A stretch of DNA of 21,938 bases. It comes from a bacterium. Lineage in GTDB: Bacteria > Blakebacterota > Blakebacteria > Blakebacterales > Blakebacteraceae. Positions 15,667 through 21,938 of this stretch are shown one piece after another. Numbering within the stretch: the stretch's first letter is position 1; every line of letters starts with the position of its first letter. The notes beneath the pieces are model-generated. The model was not told the DNA's origin. It saw only the letters and a list, made by a program, of their open reading frames with translations, and did not search any database. The stretch spans positions 1 through 21,938 of the forward strand of contig JALGVQ010000026.1 in the NCBI GenBank assembly GCA_025774615.1. Reading direction: 5' to 3'. Made by a program: the position numbers and the translations under genes.

Positions 15667-17332
15667 ATCTGCCACGTTCGAATGGCTCGGGTGGTGTGGT
15701 CTGCCGTCTGATCATTTGATCCGTTTCCCAATCCCACATGGTGATTTCCCGCAGTTCGGCCTTGGCCATCTCGAAATCGATCAATGCTCTGATGAACAGT
15801 GATTCGGTCTCGAGATATCGGCCCTGGACTGAAAGCAGCACCGTGTAATCGATCTCACCCTTTTCGAAGAGTTCCTGGCTGACTTCGTATGCGGTTCGGG
15901 CGAGTTCCCGATTGCCGGACTGCATCTCCATCCGCTGCATGGAGCTGCTGACTTCGTTCACCCGTTCGATGACATCCCGGTGCAGGTCGTCCTGGACCTC
16001 TTCGACCTCACGCTCCAGAACGGCCCTCTCCGAGAGAAGCCGCTGTACCCGTGTCTGGTTGGTTCTGTAATCGAAGACAGGGACGTTCAGGGAAATGGAG
16101 ATGTTTGTGTTGGAGCGGAAATTCTCGGTGGCCATTCCAGCGCTGAGATGAGTGCCCCAATCGGACCGGATATCATAGCCGGGGATTGTCGAATTACCCG
16201 AGAGATCGTAACCGAGGTTCAGCTGCAGGTCAGGTCGACTCCGGGCGGCGACCTGCTCGATCTCAAGGTCGGCCTTCTCAACCTCGATAGTTGCCCGACG
16301 CATATCCGAACGATTCTGGAGGGCCCGTTCAACCGCCAGGTCGGGATTCACCTCAAGAGGGACGAATCGGTCACTGGCATTTGCCCACACCCGCTCGGAA
16401 AGAGCCAGACCAAGATGACGGTTGAAATCGAGTCGGGTACTGAGCAACGAGCTCCTGGTGCGTTCCAGCTGGTCGCGGCTGTTCACCATCACTACTTCCA
16501 GGTTCAGTTTCTCCATCTCGGAGATGAGACCCAGTTCGTATTTCCTCAGTCCTGCCCGGTGATTGACCATATTCTGGCGGTGGATCTCAGAGACAATCTC
16601 CAGCTCCTGCTGCTCCTCGTAAAGAGCGTAGAAGGCTCGTGTTACATCATTGAGTCGGCTCAACTCGACCTCGCCATAGCTCAACTGCAGGGCTTCCAGA
16701 TCGAGTGTCGCTCCCTTCAATTCACCCTTGATGGTGTTGTATTGCAGAAGGGGTTGATTGAACTGGATCCGGAACTGAGGAGAGATGTACCGGAGATCAG
16801 CCGCTGGACCCGGAATCATCTGCAGGTCACGTTCATAGCCTCGCAATCGGCTGCTGAACGTGATCGATCCATTGGTGATCAGAGGCTGAACCACGTTCAG
16901 GGTCGCGCCGAAGTCGAGGATGTCATCCTTGAAGAGTGCCAGGTCCAGAGTGCCGTCATAATCGGTGAACAGCCTGTTAGCGAATCCCTGAGTGATCCTC
17001 GGGAGCGTGGAATTCAGATGCACACGGGTTTTCAGGCTTCGCCTGACCGTCTCGAGACTATATGAAAGCTGCAGATACCGCTGCTTGAGCCGGTAGATGT
17101 CGTACGATTCATCCAGGGCGATCCTGATGGCATCATGCAGTGTCATCACAACCGTGACATCCGACCGGGTGTTCTGCCCGGCATTCTGGATGGCGGCTGA
17201 CAACATATCTCCTGTGGATGGAGTCTCCATTGATGCTCCCTGCGCTCCGGCTGAATTAAGTGGGATCATCAGCAGGAGTAATGCGATCGCAGCGAAAGAA
17301 TGGATGGTCGTGCTTCCGTTTCTCAGGCGCAT
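15665..17332 (-). CDS. TolC-family outer-membrane efflux protein
   Basis: A 555-residue outer-membrane channel with a signal peptide (FAAIALLLLMIPLNSAGAQG). Two related halves follow, about 60-290 and 330-540. They carry the long helices and short strands of TolC: LHDAIRIALDESYDIYRLKQRY opens the first half and AVERALQNRSDMRRATIEVEKADLEIEQV the second. Strand-like LNLGYDLSG and ISISLNVPVFDY precede the final helices. As a trimer it would form a tunnel through the outer membrane, docked to the HlyD-type adaptors of the divergent operon. It is the last gene of the activator/Kelch group; ATG 17332 has GGGAG nine bases upstream. Its stop abuts the T-tract of the peptide gene terminator, so the two transcripts meet end to end. 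Confidence 0.9.
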   Translation of the reverse strand: MRLRNGSTTIHSFAAIALLLLMIPLNSAGAQGASMETPSTGDMLSAAIQNAGQNTRSDVTVVMTLHDAIRIALDESYDIYRLKQRYLQLSYSLETVRRSLKTRVHLNSTLPRITQGFANRLFTDYDGTLDLALFKDDILDFGATLNVVQPLITNGSITFSSRLRGYERDLQMIPGPAADLRYISPQFRIQFNQPLLQYNTIKGELKGATLDLEALQLSYGEVELSRLNDVTRAFYALYEEQQELEIVSEIHRQNMVNHRAGLRKYELGLISEMEKLNLEVVMVNSRDQLERTRSSLLSTRLDFNRHLGLALSERVWANASDRFVPLEVNPDLAVERALQNRSDMRRATIEVEKADLEIEQVAARSRPDLQLNLGYDLSGNSTIPGYDIRSDWGTHLSAGMATENFRSNTNISISLNVPVFDYRTNQTRVQRLLSERAVLEREVEEVQDDLHRDVIERVNEVSSSMQRMEMQSGNRELARTAYEVSQELFEKGEIDYTVLLSVQGRYLETESLFIRALIDFEMAKAELREITMWDWETDQMIRRQTTPPEPFERGR

Positions 17333-17394
17333 GGTGAGCGCTCCCTTGAGAGGACTATTATTCAGTTATTACGGGCTGGCGAGAGCCGGTCAGG

Positions 17395-18402
17395 CTATCG
17401 CTCATATCCGCCGATGACATAGAAAATTCCGTTGATGACACCTGACGCTGCTTCAGCCCGCGCAGTAGGCATGGATGGGCCGGTTGACCAGGTGTTGGTA
17501 GCAGGATCGTAGATCTCCAGTACCGAGGTATCACTCCCCGAGCCGAGCAGGCCGCCGACAACGTACAGCTTGCCGCTGATGACCCCGGCTTCCATCTCTC
17601 CCCGTGCGGTCGGCATGGCGATCAGGGTGTTCCATGAACCACCCGATATGGTCGACTCCAGGGTTCCAGTGACCGTCTCGCCACCCAGGTATCCGCCGAC
17701 GACATAGATCGTGCCGTTGATGACACCGGCCGCTCCCTGTCCCCGGCCGGTCGGCATCGTACCGATTGTCAGCCAGTTGTTCAGGACCGGGTCGAATACC
17801 ATGACGGTCGCGACATCATCCCGTTCTTCTGCCGGAGTGAACTCCAGTCCTCCAGCCACATAGATCTTGTTGTTCACTACTGTGACAGCGGGACCGAAGA
17901 GCTTGATGGGCATGGAGGGACCGGTAGACCAGGAGTTCGTGGCGGGATCGTAGATCTCCAGAATGTCGAAGAAAACCGCACTCGATTGCGCCCCGCCGAA
18001 GACATAGAGTTTGCCGTTAAGTGCTGCGGCTCCCGGTCCCCAGCGCGCGGTCGGCATCGATGCCTTTGAAGCCCAGGTGTCAGTAGCCGGATCGTAGACC
18101 TCAAGCACGTTGTATACCGGTTTGCTTCTGAGCTTCCGGTCATTTCCACCCACGACGTACAGTTTGCCGTCGATCACAGCTGCCCCGGCGGTGCTTCGAG
18201 GGGTGATCATGGAGGAGTCGGCCGTGGCCCAGGTCCCGGTGACGGGGTTGTAGTATTCCACGACACTCAGTTCCGGAACGGGAGGCGGTGGCGGCTCGGT
18301 TGGTCCGCTGCAGTTTCCCAATACAAAGATCACGGCGACCGCGCTGGTCAACATGGCGGTGATCCTGATTTTCCGGAATCGGGAGTGTAGGGATCTGGGC
18401 AT
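17395..18402 (-). CDS. Kelch-repeat lipoprotein, six-bladed propeller
   Basis: A 335-residue lipoprotein. The start is ATG 18402, with AGGAGG seven bases upstream; an in-frame start at 18504 would overlap the upstream small gene and bury the signal. The signal (TAMLTSAVAVIFVLGNC) is followed by a Pro-rich spacer (TEPPPPPVPE). Six Kelch motifs follow, each with a YVVGG-like strand (VVGGN, VFGGA, VAGGL, VVGGY, VVGGL, VIGGY) and most with YDPATNTWSTGPSMPTAR-like strands. Kelch propellers bind proteins or sugars; an enzymatic role is not indicated. It sits between the 60-residue gene and TolC, so a periplasmic or surface role tied to the export system is plausible. The binding partner is unknown. 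The blades are also similar at the DNA level, for instance around 17483-17520 and 17930-17965. Confidence 0.88.
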   Translation of the reverse strand: MPRSLHSRFRKIRITAMLTSAVAVIFVLGNCSGPTEPPPPPVPELSVVEYYNPVTGTWATADSSMITPRSTAGAAVIDGKLYVVGGNDRKLRSKPVYNVLEVYDPATDTWASKASMPTARWGPGAAALNGKLYVFGGAQSSAVFFDILEIYDPATNSWSTGPSMPIKLFGPAVTVVNNKIYVAGGLEFTPAEERDDVATVMVFDPVLNNWLTIGTMPTGRGQGAAGVINGTIYVVGGYLGGETVTGTLESTISGGSWNTLIAMPTARGEMEAGVISGKLYVVGGLLGSGSDTSVLEIYDPATNTWSTGPSMPTARAEAASGVINGIFYVIGGYER

Positions 18403-18461
18403 GGTACAACCTCCTCCAACGTGCTGAGTGTGATATGTCGACATCGACTGATCCAGTCTGT

Positions 18462-18644
18462 TCACCCGCTCTCTGAACTCTGTTCCGGATCGGTCTGCTC
18501 CCACAGATAGTCCGAAAGGCGGTCCAGGATCGCGAGATAGTCTTCAGGCAATTTCAGGAACTTCTCTCTCAAGGTCTTCCGTGCTTCGTCCCGGTCAGCA
18601 CAGTCCCGGAGCACGATCGATGCCGATTCCAGGTATCCGGTCAT
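18462..18644 (-). CDS. Small 60-residue protein coupled to the sigma-54 activator
   Basis: A short, mainly helical and acidic protein (LREKFLKLPEDYLAILDRLSDYLWEQ) that I do not recognise. Its ATG overlaps the activator's TGA in an ATGA junction (18644-18641), a common sign of coupled translation, so it is probably a real gene. It has no signal peptide or membrane helix. Its position directly after the activator suggests a modulator or partner of it, but that is inference only. Confidence 0.6.
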   Translation of the reverse strand: MTGYLESASIVLRDCADRDEARKTLREKFLKLPEDYLAILDRLSDYLWEQTDPEQSSESG

Positions 18645-20386
18645 TTCCCGACGATGACCGCGGCAGCCTCAGGGATCACACCATCATGCTCCAGGAAGAG
18701 CCGGAAACACTCCACCTGGAAGTAGTAGGTGAGACTGCTCCGGTCGGTCAGGGGCGGGGGATTGTCGGGGTCGGTCCTGGACTGTGAGGTCAGGGTCTCG
18801 GCAGTGGCTTTGACGTTGAATCGATGACGCTGGAGCAGGTCGACGACCCAGATACCCCTCTCAATGCCGGCTCTGCGCGGAAAGACCATCTCTTCCGGGG
18901 CAGATGCAACAGGCGGTATGGCATCAGGCGGAATGGCCTCAGGGGAAGGTGTCAGTTCGATCTCAATGCCGTTGTCCCCGGAGCGCTGGCCGAGAGCTTC
19001 GTCGATCGCCTCGATCGATATCTCGTCCTTCCCCGTCGACCTGAGAAGCGCCCATTCCACCAGGTGCCGGAATTCACGGATATTCCCCGGGAAATCATGC
19101 TGCATCAGTCGCTGGATGAAGTCTTCAGTCATGAGTGGTACCGGCAGCCCGTTCTCGGTCGCGCAGAATTTCAGGTAGTGTGCCGCAAGGCGCGGGATGT
19201 CCTCCTTGCGTTCCCGCAGCGGGGCGATACGGATCGGGTACACATAGAGGCGGTAGAAGAGATCTTCCCGTAACGATCCATCTTCCACCGCTTCCCTGAG
19301 ATCCCGGTTCGAGGCAGCGATGACCCGCACATCCACCTCGGTACTCTGTTCCCCTCCGATGGGGCGGAATCGCCGTTCCTGGAGCACCCTCAGCAGCCGG
19401 TTCTGGGTCTGCAGGGGCAGGTTGGCCACCTCATCCAGGAAGAGCGTGCCTCCGCTGGCGAGTTCGAACACTCCTTTTCGTGACTGAGTGGCCCCGGTGA
19501 ATGAGCCTTTCGTGTGCCCGAAGAGTTCACTCTCGATCAGGCTCTCGGGAACCGCGCCGCAATCCAGTTCTATGAATGGTCCTTCCTGACGCGAACTCAG
19601 CCGGTGCAGCACTTTGGCGGCGAGTTCCTTACCACTTCCGGTTTCCCCTTCGAACAGGACTGTGCAGGAGGATTGGGCTACGGCGGTCAGCCGTTCGTAG
19701 AGATCGAGAACAGCGTGACTTTCACCCACGATCTCGCTTAAAATCGGGTATCGCTGTCGGAATTCCTGTATCGATGGGGGGGCCGGTTGCAGGTCAGATC
19801 CCATTTCTCCGCTAAAGCGTCCGAGCGCGACAGCTATGAGATAGCCAACCGATCCGAGAAGCCCGAGAAGGAACGGTTCATAGGGACGGTTGAGAGGATT
19901 GGTTCCCAGGGCGATCAGGCCGAGCAGTTTTCCCCGTTCCGAAAGCGGTAGTATCATTTCAGGATGCAGTGACTCGAGCCATGCCGGAGCTGGTGAGCTG
20001 ACTGGATCACTGTCAGACAGGTCGATCGATTGTATCTCGCTCCAGAGCAGGGGCTGGGAGTGGTCGGCAAGGAAGGTGAGCCACTCCTCGGGTAGATCAG
20101 CCGGGCCGATAGTCTGGTCGGGTTGACCGCAGGCGCTCAGGAGCCGCAGTGAAGAACCGGCATCCGATAAGGCCCAGAGAAAGCCCCATTCGGAGCCGGC
20201 AAGCCCCATGGCAGCGGTCAGGGCGTCGAATGCCAGGTGCCCGGGTGTCCGGGAACCAAGGAGAACACGACTGACCTCATAGAGGGTAGTCAATTCGTAG
20301 ATGCGTTGAGTCGAATCTACAGAGGATTCCAGATCAGAAGTGTCCACAGTGCATCCATCGTATGCGTGCGAGGCTTGAAGTGTCAA
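18641..20386 (-). CDS. Sigma-54-dependent activator, GAF plus AAA+ domains
   Basis: An enhancer-binding protein of up to 581 residues. A GAF-like input domain (about 25-195) precedes the AAA+ domain (about 212-450). The AAA+ domain has Walker A GETGSGKE (247-254), GSFTGA (294-299; Ser for the usual Ala in the loop that contacts sigma-54), Walker B TLFLDE (314-319) and FPGNIREFRHL. A Pro-rich linker (about 478-505) leads to a C-terminal region (IWVVDLLQRHRFNVKATAETL to SSLTYYFQVECFRLFLE) that fits a Fis-like helix-turn-helix with an insert. There is no receiver domain, so the signal is probably a ligand sensed by GAF. It should act at the sigma-54 promoter at 15121. The start is uncertain: TTG 20386 and GTG 20347 both lack a ribosome site, and a promoter-like element covers the first. 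Downstream genes, to TolC, follow closely. Confidence 0.9.
   Translation of the reverse strand: MTLQASHAYDGCTVDTSDLESSVDSTQRIYELTTLYEVSRVLLGSRTPGHLAFDALTAAMGLAGSEWGFLWALSDAGSSLRLLSACGQPDQTIGPADLPEEWLTFLADHSQPLLWSEIQSIDLSDSDPVSSPAPAWLESLHPEMILPLSERGKLLGLIALGTNPLNRPYEPFLLGLLGSVGYLIAVALGRFSGEMGSDLQPAPPSIQEFRQRYPILSEIVGESHAVLDLYERLTAVAQSSCTVLFEGETGSGKELAAKVLHRLSSRQEGPFIELDCGAVPESLIESELFGHTKGSFTGATQSRKGVFELASGGTLFLDEVANLPLQTQNRLLRVLQERRFRPIGGEQSTEVDVRVIAASNRDLREAVEDGSLREDLFYRLYVYPIRIAPLRERKEDIPRLAAHYLKFCATENGLPVPLMTEDFIQRLMQHDFPGNIREFRHLVEWALLRSTGKDEISIEAIDEALGQRSGDNGIEIELTPSPEAIPPDAIPPVASAPEEMVFPRRAGIERGIWVVDLLQRHRFNVKATAETLTSQSRTDPDNPPPLTDRSSLTYYFQVECFRLFLEHDGVIPEAAAVIVGK
20357..20386 (-). promoter_or_regulatory. 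Candidate sigma-70 promoter at the start of the activator gene
   Basis: On the minus strand TTGACA (20386-20381) is a perfect -35, followed by 18 bases and TACGAT (20362-20357), a four-of-six -10. It overlaps the TTG start of the longest frame. If used, transcription would begin near 20350 and the protein would start at GTG 20347 (nearly leaderless) or further in. Confidence 0.45.
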
Positions 20387-20408
20387 GAGATGGGGTCGTA
20401 AGAGAGCA

Positions 20409-20759
20409 ATGAACGTACCCGTGACCGCCTATGGGACTGTACTGGTTCTGGCACCGACGGGTCCGTTATATGAAGGGAGGACCGCTGAGACCCTGTATGA
20501 GAGGGTCAGGCAGGTTACCTCTGAAGGCGATACCGCGATCATCATCGACCTCGGTCTGGTGCCCTGGGTCAGATCATCGGGTATCGGTACACTGATGGGA
20601 TGCAGGACGGAGTGCCTGGCCGCTGGTGGTTCACTCGTCCTCACCGGACTGAATGAGCGGATAATGGAGTTGCTCAGTTCCCTTCAGCTGGACAAAGTAT
20701 TTGACTGTTATGGCACTCTGGAGGAGGCTGTGATTGCTTCGGGTGGTACATTTGAGTAG
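20409..20759 (+). CDS. STAS-domain protein (anti-sigma antagonist-like)
   Basis: A 116-residue single STAS domain, divergent from the sigma-54 activator with only 22 bases between the longest frames. TAIIIDLGLVPWVRSSGIGTLMGCRTECLAAGG carries the phosphorylation loop (Ser 56/57 in RSSG), and LDKVFDCYGTLEEAV is the C-terminal part. The LMGC...C..AGG stretch strongly resembles that of the STAS protein at 8005-8358, so the two are probably paralogues. ATG 20409 has a weak AGAG site. The partner could be the RsbW-like kinase at 14475-14930. Confidence 0.88.
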   Translation: MNVPVTAYGTVLVLAPTGPLYEGRTAETLYERVRQVTSEGDTAIIIDLGLVPWVRSSGIGTLMGCRTECLAAGGSLVLTGLNERIMELLSSLQLDKVFDCYGTLEEAVIASGGTFE

Positions 20760-20836
20760 GTATGGAATGAACAGCGGGAAGTTCGATCGATCTGATAACG
20801 GGCAGACAGCACTGAACCGCGTGAGAGGTTGCGAGC

Positions 20837-21175
20837 ATGGCGCTTGAAATCACCTATACCGAGCATGAGTCGGATGTCGTTGTGTTTCACATGGCGGGCA
20901 GGCTGGATGCCACCGCGGCACCGATAGCATACGACCAGATGATCAAGGACCTGGGAGTCAAGAACCGGGTGATCCTCGATCTTGCCGAGGTCGACTACGT
21001 CTCTTCGGGTGGGTTGAGCATTATTATCCGGCTTGTGCATCACCTCCGCAATGAAGGTGGAGATCTTCACCTGGCTTCACCGCAGCCGTTCGTCCAGAAG
21101 GTATTCGACATCATCTCCTTCAATGCGATCCTGAAGGTCTTTGATGATGTGGAGGCCGCTCTGGCAGCCTTCTAA
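20837..21175 (+). CDS. STAS-domain anti-sigma factor antagonist (RsbV/SpoIIAA-like)
   Basis: A 112-residue STAS domain of the classical type: VVVFHMAGRLDATAAP, VILDLAEVDYVSSGGLSIIIRLVHHL (phosphorylation loop at Ser 56/57), then LHLASPQPFVQKVFDIISFNAILKVFDDVEAAL. It is less like the other two STAS proteins in the window than they are like each other. It follows the STAS gene at 20409 by 77 bases and may share its transcript; AGAGG lies eight bases before ATG. Its stop overlaps the end of the opposing deacylase gene by four bases. Confidence 0.9.
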   Translation: MALEITYTEHESDVVVFHMAGRLDATAAPIAYDQMIKDLGVKNRVILDLAEVDYVSSGGLSIIIRLVHHLRNEGGDLHLASPQPFVQKVFDIISFNAILKVFDDVEAALAAF

Positions 21176-21660
21176 CCTTCCTCTTTCCCCGGCAACTCTT
21201 TAAAAGAAAACTTCACGATCTTCGGCTGAACCAGACTCGCATACGTGGCGTAATCCATTTTCAGCAATTTTTTGTGTGAGCCGGCGTTGAAAGCGATCTC
21301 CTCGTTCTCCGTGAGACTCTCGGCAACATAAGTGTCCATATCGTAGAGATTGCCGAAGGGAGGCATCGCACCCAGTTCCGATTCGGGGAAAAATTCCTGG
21401 AACTCCTTCTCACTGGCCAGTTCACAATCCTTTATGCCGGCGGCTTCCTTTAATTCGGCGAAATCCACTTTGTACGAGGCAGGGAGCACGCACATGGCCA
21501 TCTTCCCCTCCACCTTGACCATGACCGTCTTGGCAAGAGCCTTCCCGGGTACGTGTGCCGCTGCCGCTATCTCCTGAGCGGTATATGCGGGGGAGTGCTT
21601 GATCGAGACGTACTTCACTTTGTTCTCTTTGAGATACTTTTTCAGTCTCTTGATCGGCAT
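21172..21660 (-). CDS. YbaK/EbsC-type aminoacyl-tRNA deacylase
   Basis: A 162-residue protein of the YbaK/ProRS-editing superfamily, which hydrolyses mischarged tRNAs (for example Cys-tRNA-Pro or Ala-tRNA-Pro). The family pattern is visible: YTAQEIAAAAHVPGKALAKTVMVKVEGKMAMCVLPASYKVD, with Lys44 in AKTV as the likely catalytic lysine, then GAMPPFGNLYDMDTYV and EEIAFNAGSHKKLLKMDYATY. It is cytosolic and of usual length. ATG 21660 has an AGGAGG site. The gene is 15 bases after the RidA-family gene and probably in one operon; which tRNA it edits is not clear. It has more AAA/AAG lysine codons than its neighbours. Confidence 0.9.
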   Translation of the reverse strand: MPIKRLKKYLKENKVKYVSIKHSPAYTAQEIAAAAHVPGKALAKTVMVKVEGKMAMCVLPASYKVDFAELKEAAGIKDCELASEKEFQEFFPESELGAMPPFGNLYDMDTYVAESLTENEEIAFNAGSHKKLLKMDYATYASLVQPKIVKFSFKELPGKEEG

Positions 21661-21675
21661 GTCGTCCTCCTGTTG

Positions 21676-21938
21676 TTACAGAGCTGCGATAGCGTCTATC
21701 TCAACGAGAAAGCCGAAATGGAGTTCCTTTGTCGGAACCACCGCCCGTGCCGGGCGATGGTCTCCGAAGAAGGCAGCGTATACCTGGTTGATCCGGCCCC
21801 AGAGGGCGATATCCGAGACATACACCGTCATTTTCAGGATCTGATCGATGGATGAACCTGCCGCCTCCACAACGGCGGCAATATTCTTCAGGACCTGTTC
21901 GGTCTGCTCTTCCACACTGCCCTGGACCTTTTCACCGG
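21676..21938 (-). CDS. ridA: RidA-family (YjgF/YER057c) protein, 3' part
   Basis: The last 87 codons of a minus-strand gene whose 5' end is beyond the window. The frame is open to the edge (GEKVQGSVEEQTEQVLKNIAAVV), and the GTG at 21915 is an internal valine, not a start. The sequence includes KMTVYVSDIALWGRINQVYAAFFGDHRPARAVVPTKELHFGFLVEIDAIA, the RidA pattern with the substrate-binding Arg in ARAVV. RidA proteins hydrolyse reactive enamine/imine intermediates from amino-acid metabolism. The usual length is about 125 residues, so about 40 N-terminal residues are missing. It probably forms an operon with the deacylase gene. Confidence 0.9.
   Translation of the reverse strand, partial: GEKVQGSVEEQTEQVLKNIAAVVEAAGSSIDQILKMTVYVSDIALWGRINQVYAAFFGDHRPARAVVPTKELHFGFLVEIDAIAAL

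Noticed and set aside
15980-17065. A 361-codon plus-strand frame inside the TolC gene
   Set aside because: It is the shadow of TolC on the opposite strand, with no recognisable domain.
1-21938. tRNA, rRNA, insertion sequences, integrases or phage genes
   Set aside because: I saw no cloverleaf, rRNA motif, transposase or integrase domain, or terminal inverted repeats around genes.

Overview
The window comes from a Gram-negative bacterium: it encodes a TolC-type outer-membrane channel, several lipoproteins, periplasmic adaptors and secreted peptidases. GC content is moderately high. The mix of a tricorn-like S41 protease, KamA-family radical SAM enzyme, GAF-PP2C/STAS partner-switching proteins, a sigma-54 activator and Kelch lipoprotein resembles genomes of the FCB group and neighbouring candidate phyla. 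That placement is inference; no rRNA or tRNA gene is present to test it.

Left part (1-7970): the 5' end of an M28-like secreted peptidase (minus), divergent from a tricorn-like protease (plus). A lipoprotein metallo-beta-lactamase-fold hydrolase (minus) converges on the protease across a perfect 13-bp hairpin. Then come a KamA-family radical SAM enzyme and a GAF-SpoIIE phosphatase (both plus).

Central part (7990-20386): this is the unusual region. A minus-strand operon running from about 14930 down to 8005 encodes an RsbW-like anti-sigma kinase, a PqqD-domain M50 membrane metalloprotease, an HlyD-type adaptor lipoprotein, a PqqD-M50-HlyD fusion, a GAF-GAF-TM-HlyD fusion and a STAS protein. 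Divergent from it, behind a near-perfect sigma-54 promoter (15121-15136) and ending at a strong intrinsic terminator, lies a 123-codon gene made almost wholly of seven tandem 15-residue repeats (EELQEKEAPRRAP[M/I/L]G). A second minus-strand group converges on it: a GAF/AAA+ sigma-54 activator, a 60-residue protein, a six-Kelch lipoprotein and a TolC-family channel.

My working model, an inference, is a regulated envelope-spanning export or processing system for the repeat peptide. The sigma-54 activator would switch on the peptide gene. The PqqD-like domains would recognise the peptide. The M50 membrane proteases, the HlyD-type adaptors and TolC would process it and carry it out. No inner-membrane ABC, RND or MFS pump is encoded here, so the M50 membrane proteins may be the inner-membrane component. 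Partner-switching proteins (phosphatase, kinase, three STAS proteins) lie around and within the locus.

Right part (20409-21938): two STAS proteins (plus), then a YbaK-type tRNA deacylase and the 3' part of a RidA-family gene (both minus, probably one operon), which look like ordinary housekeeping genes.
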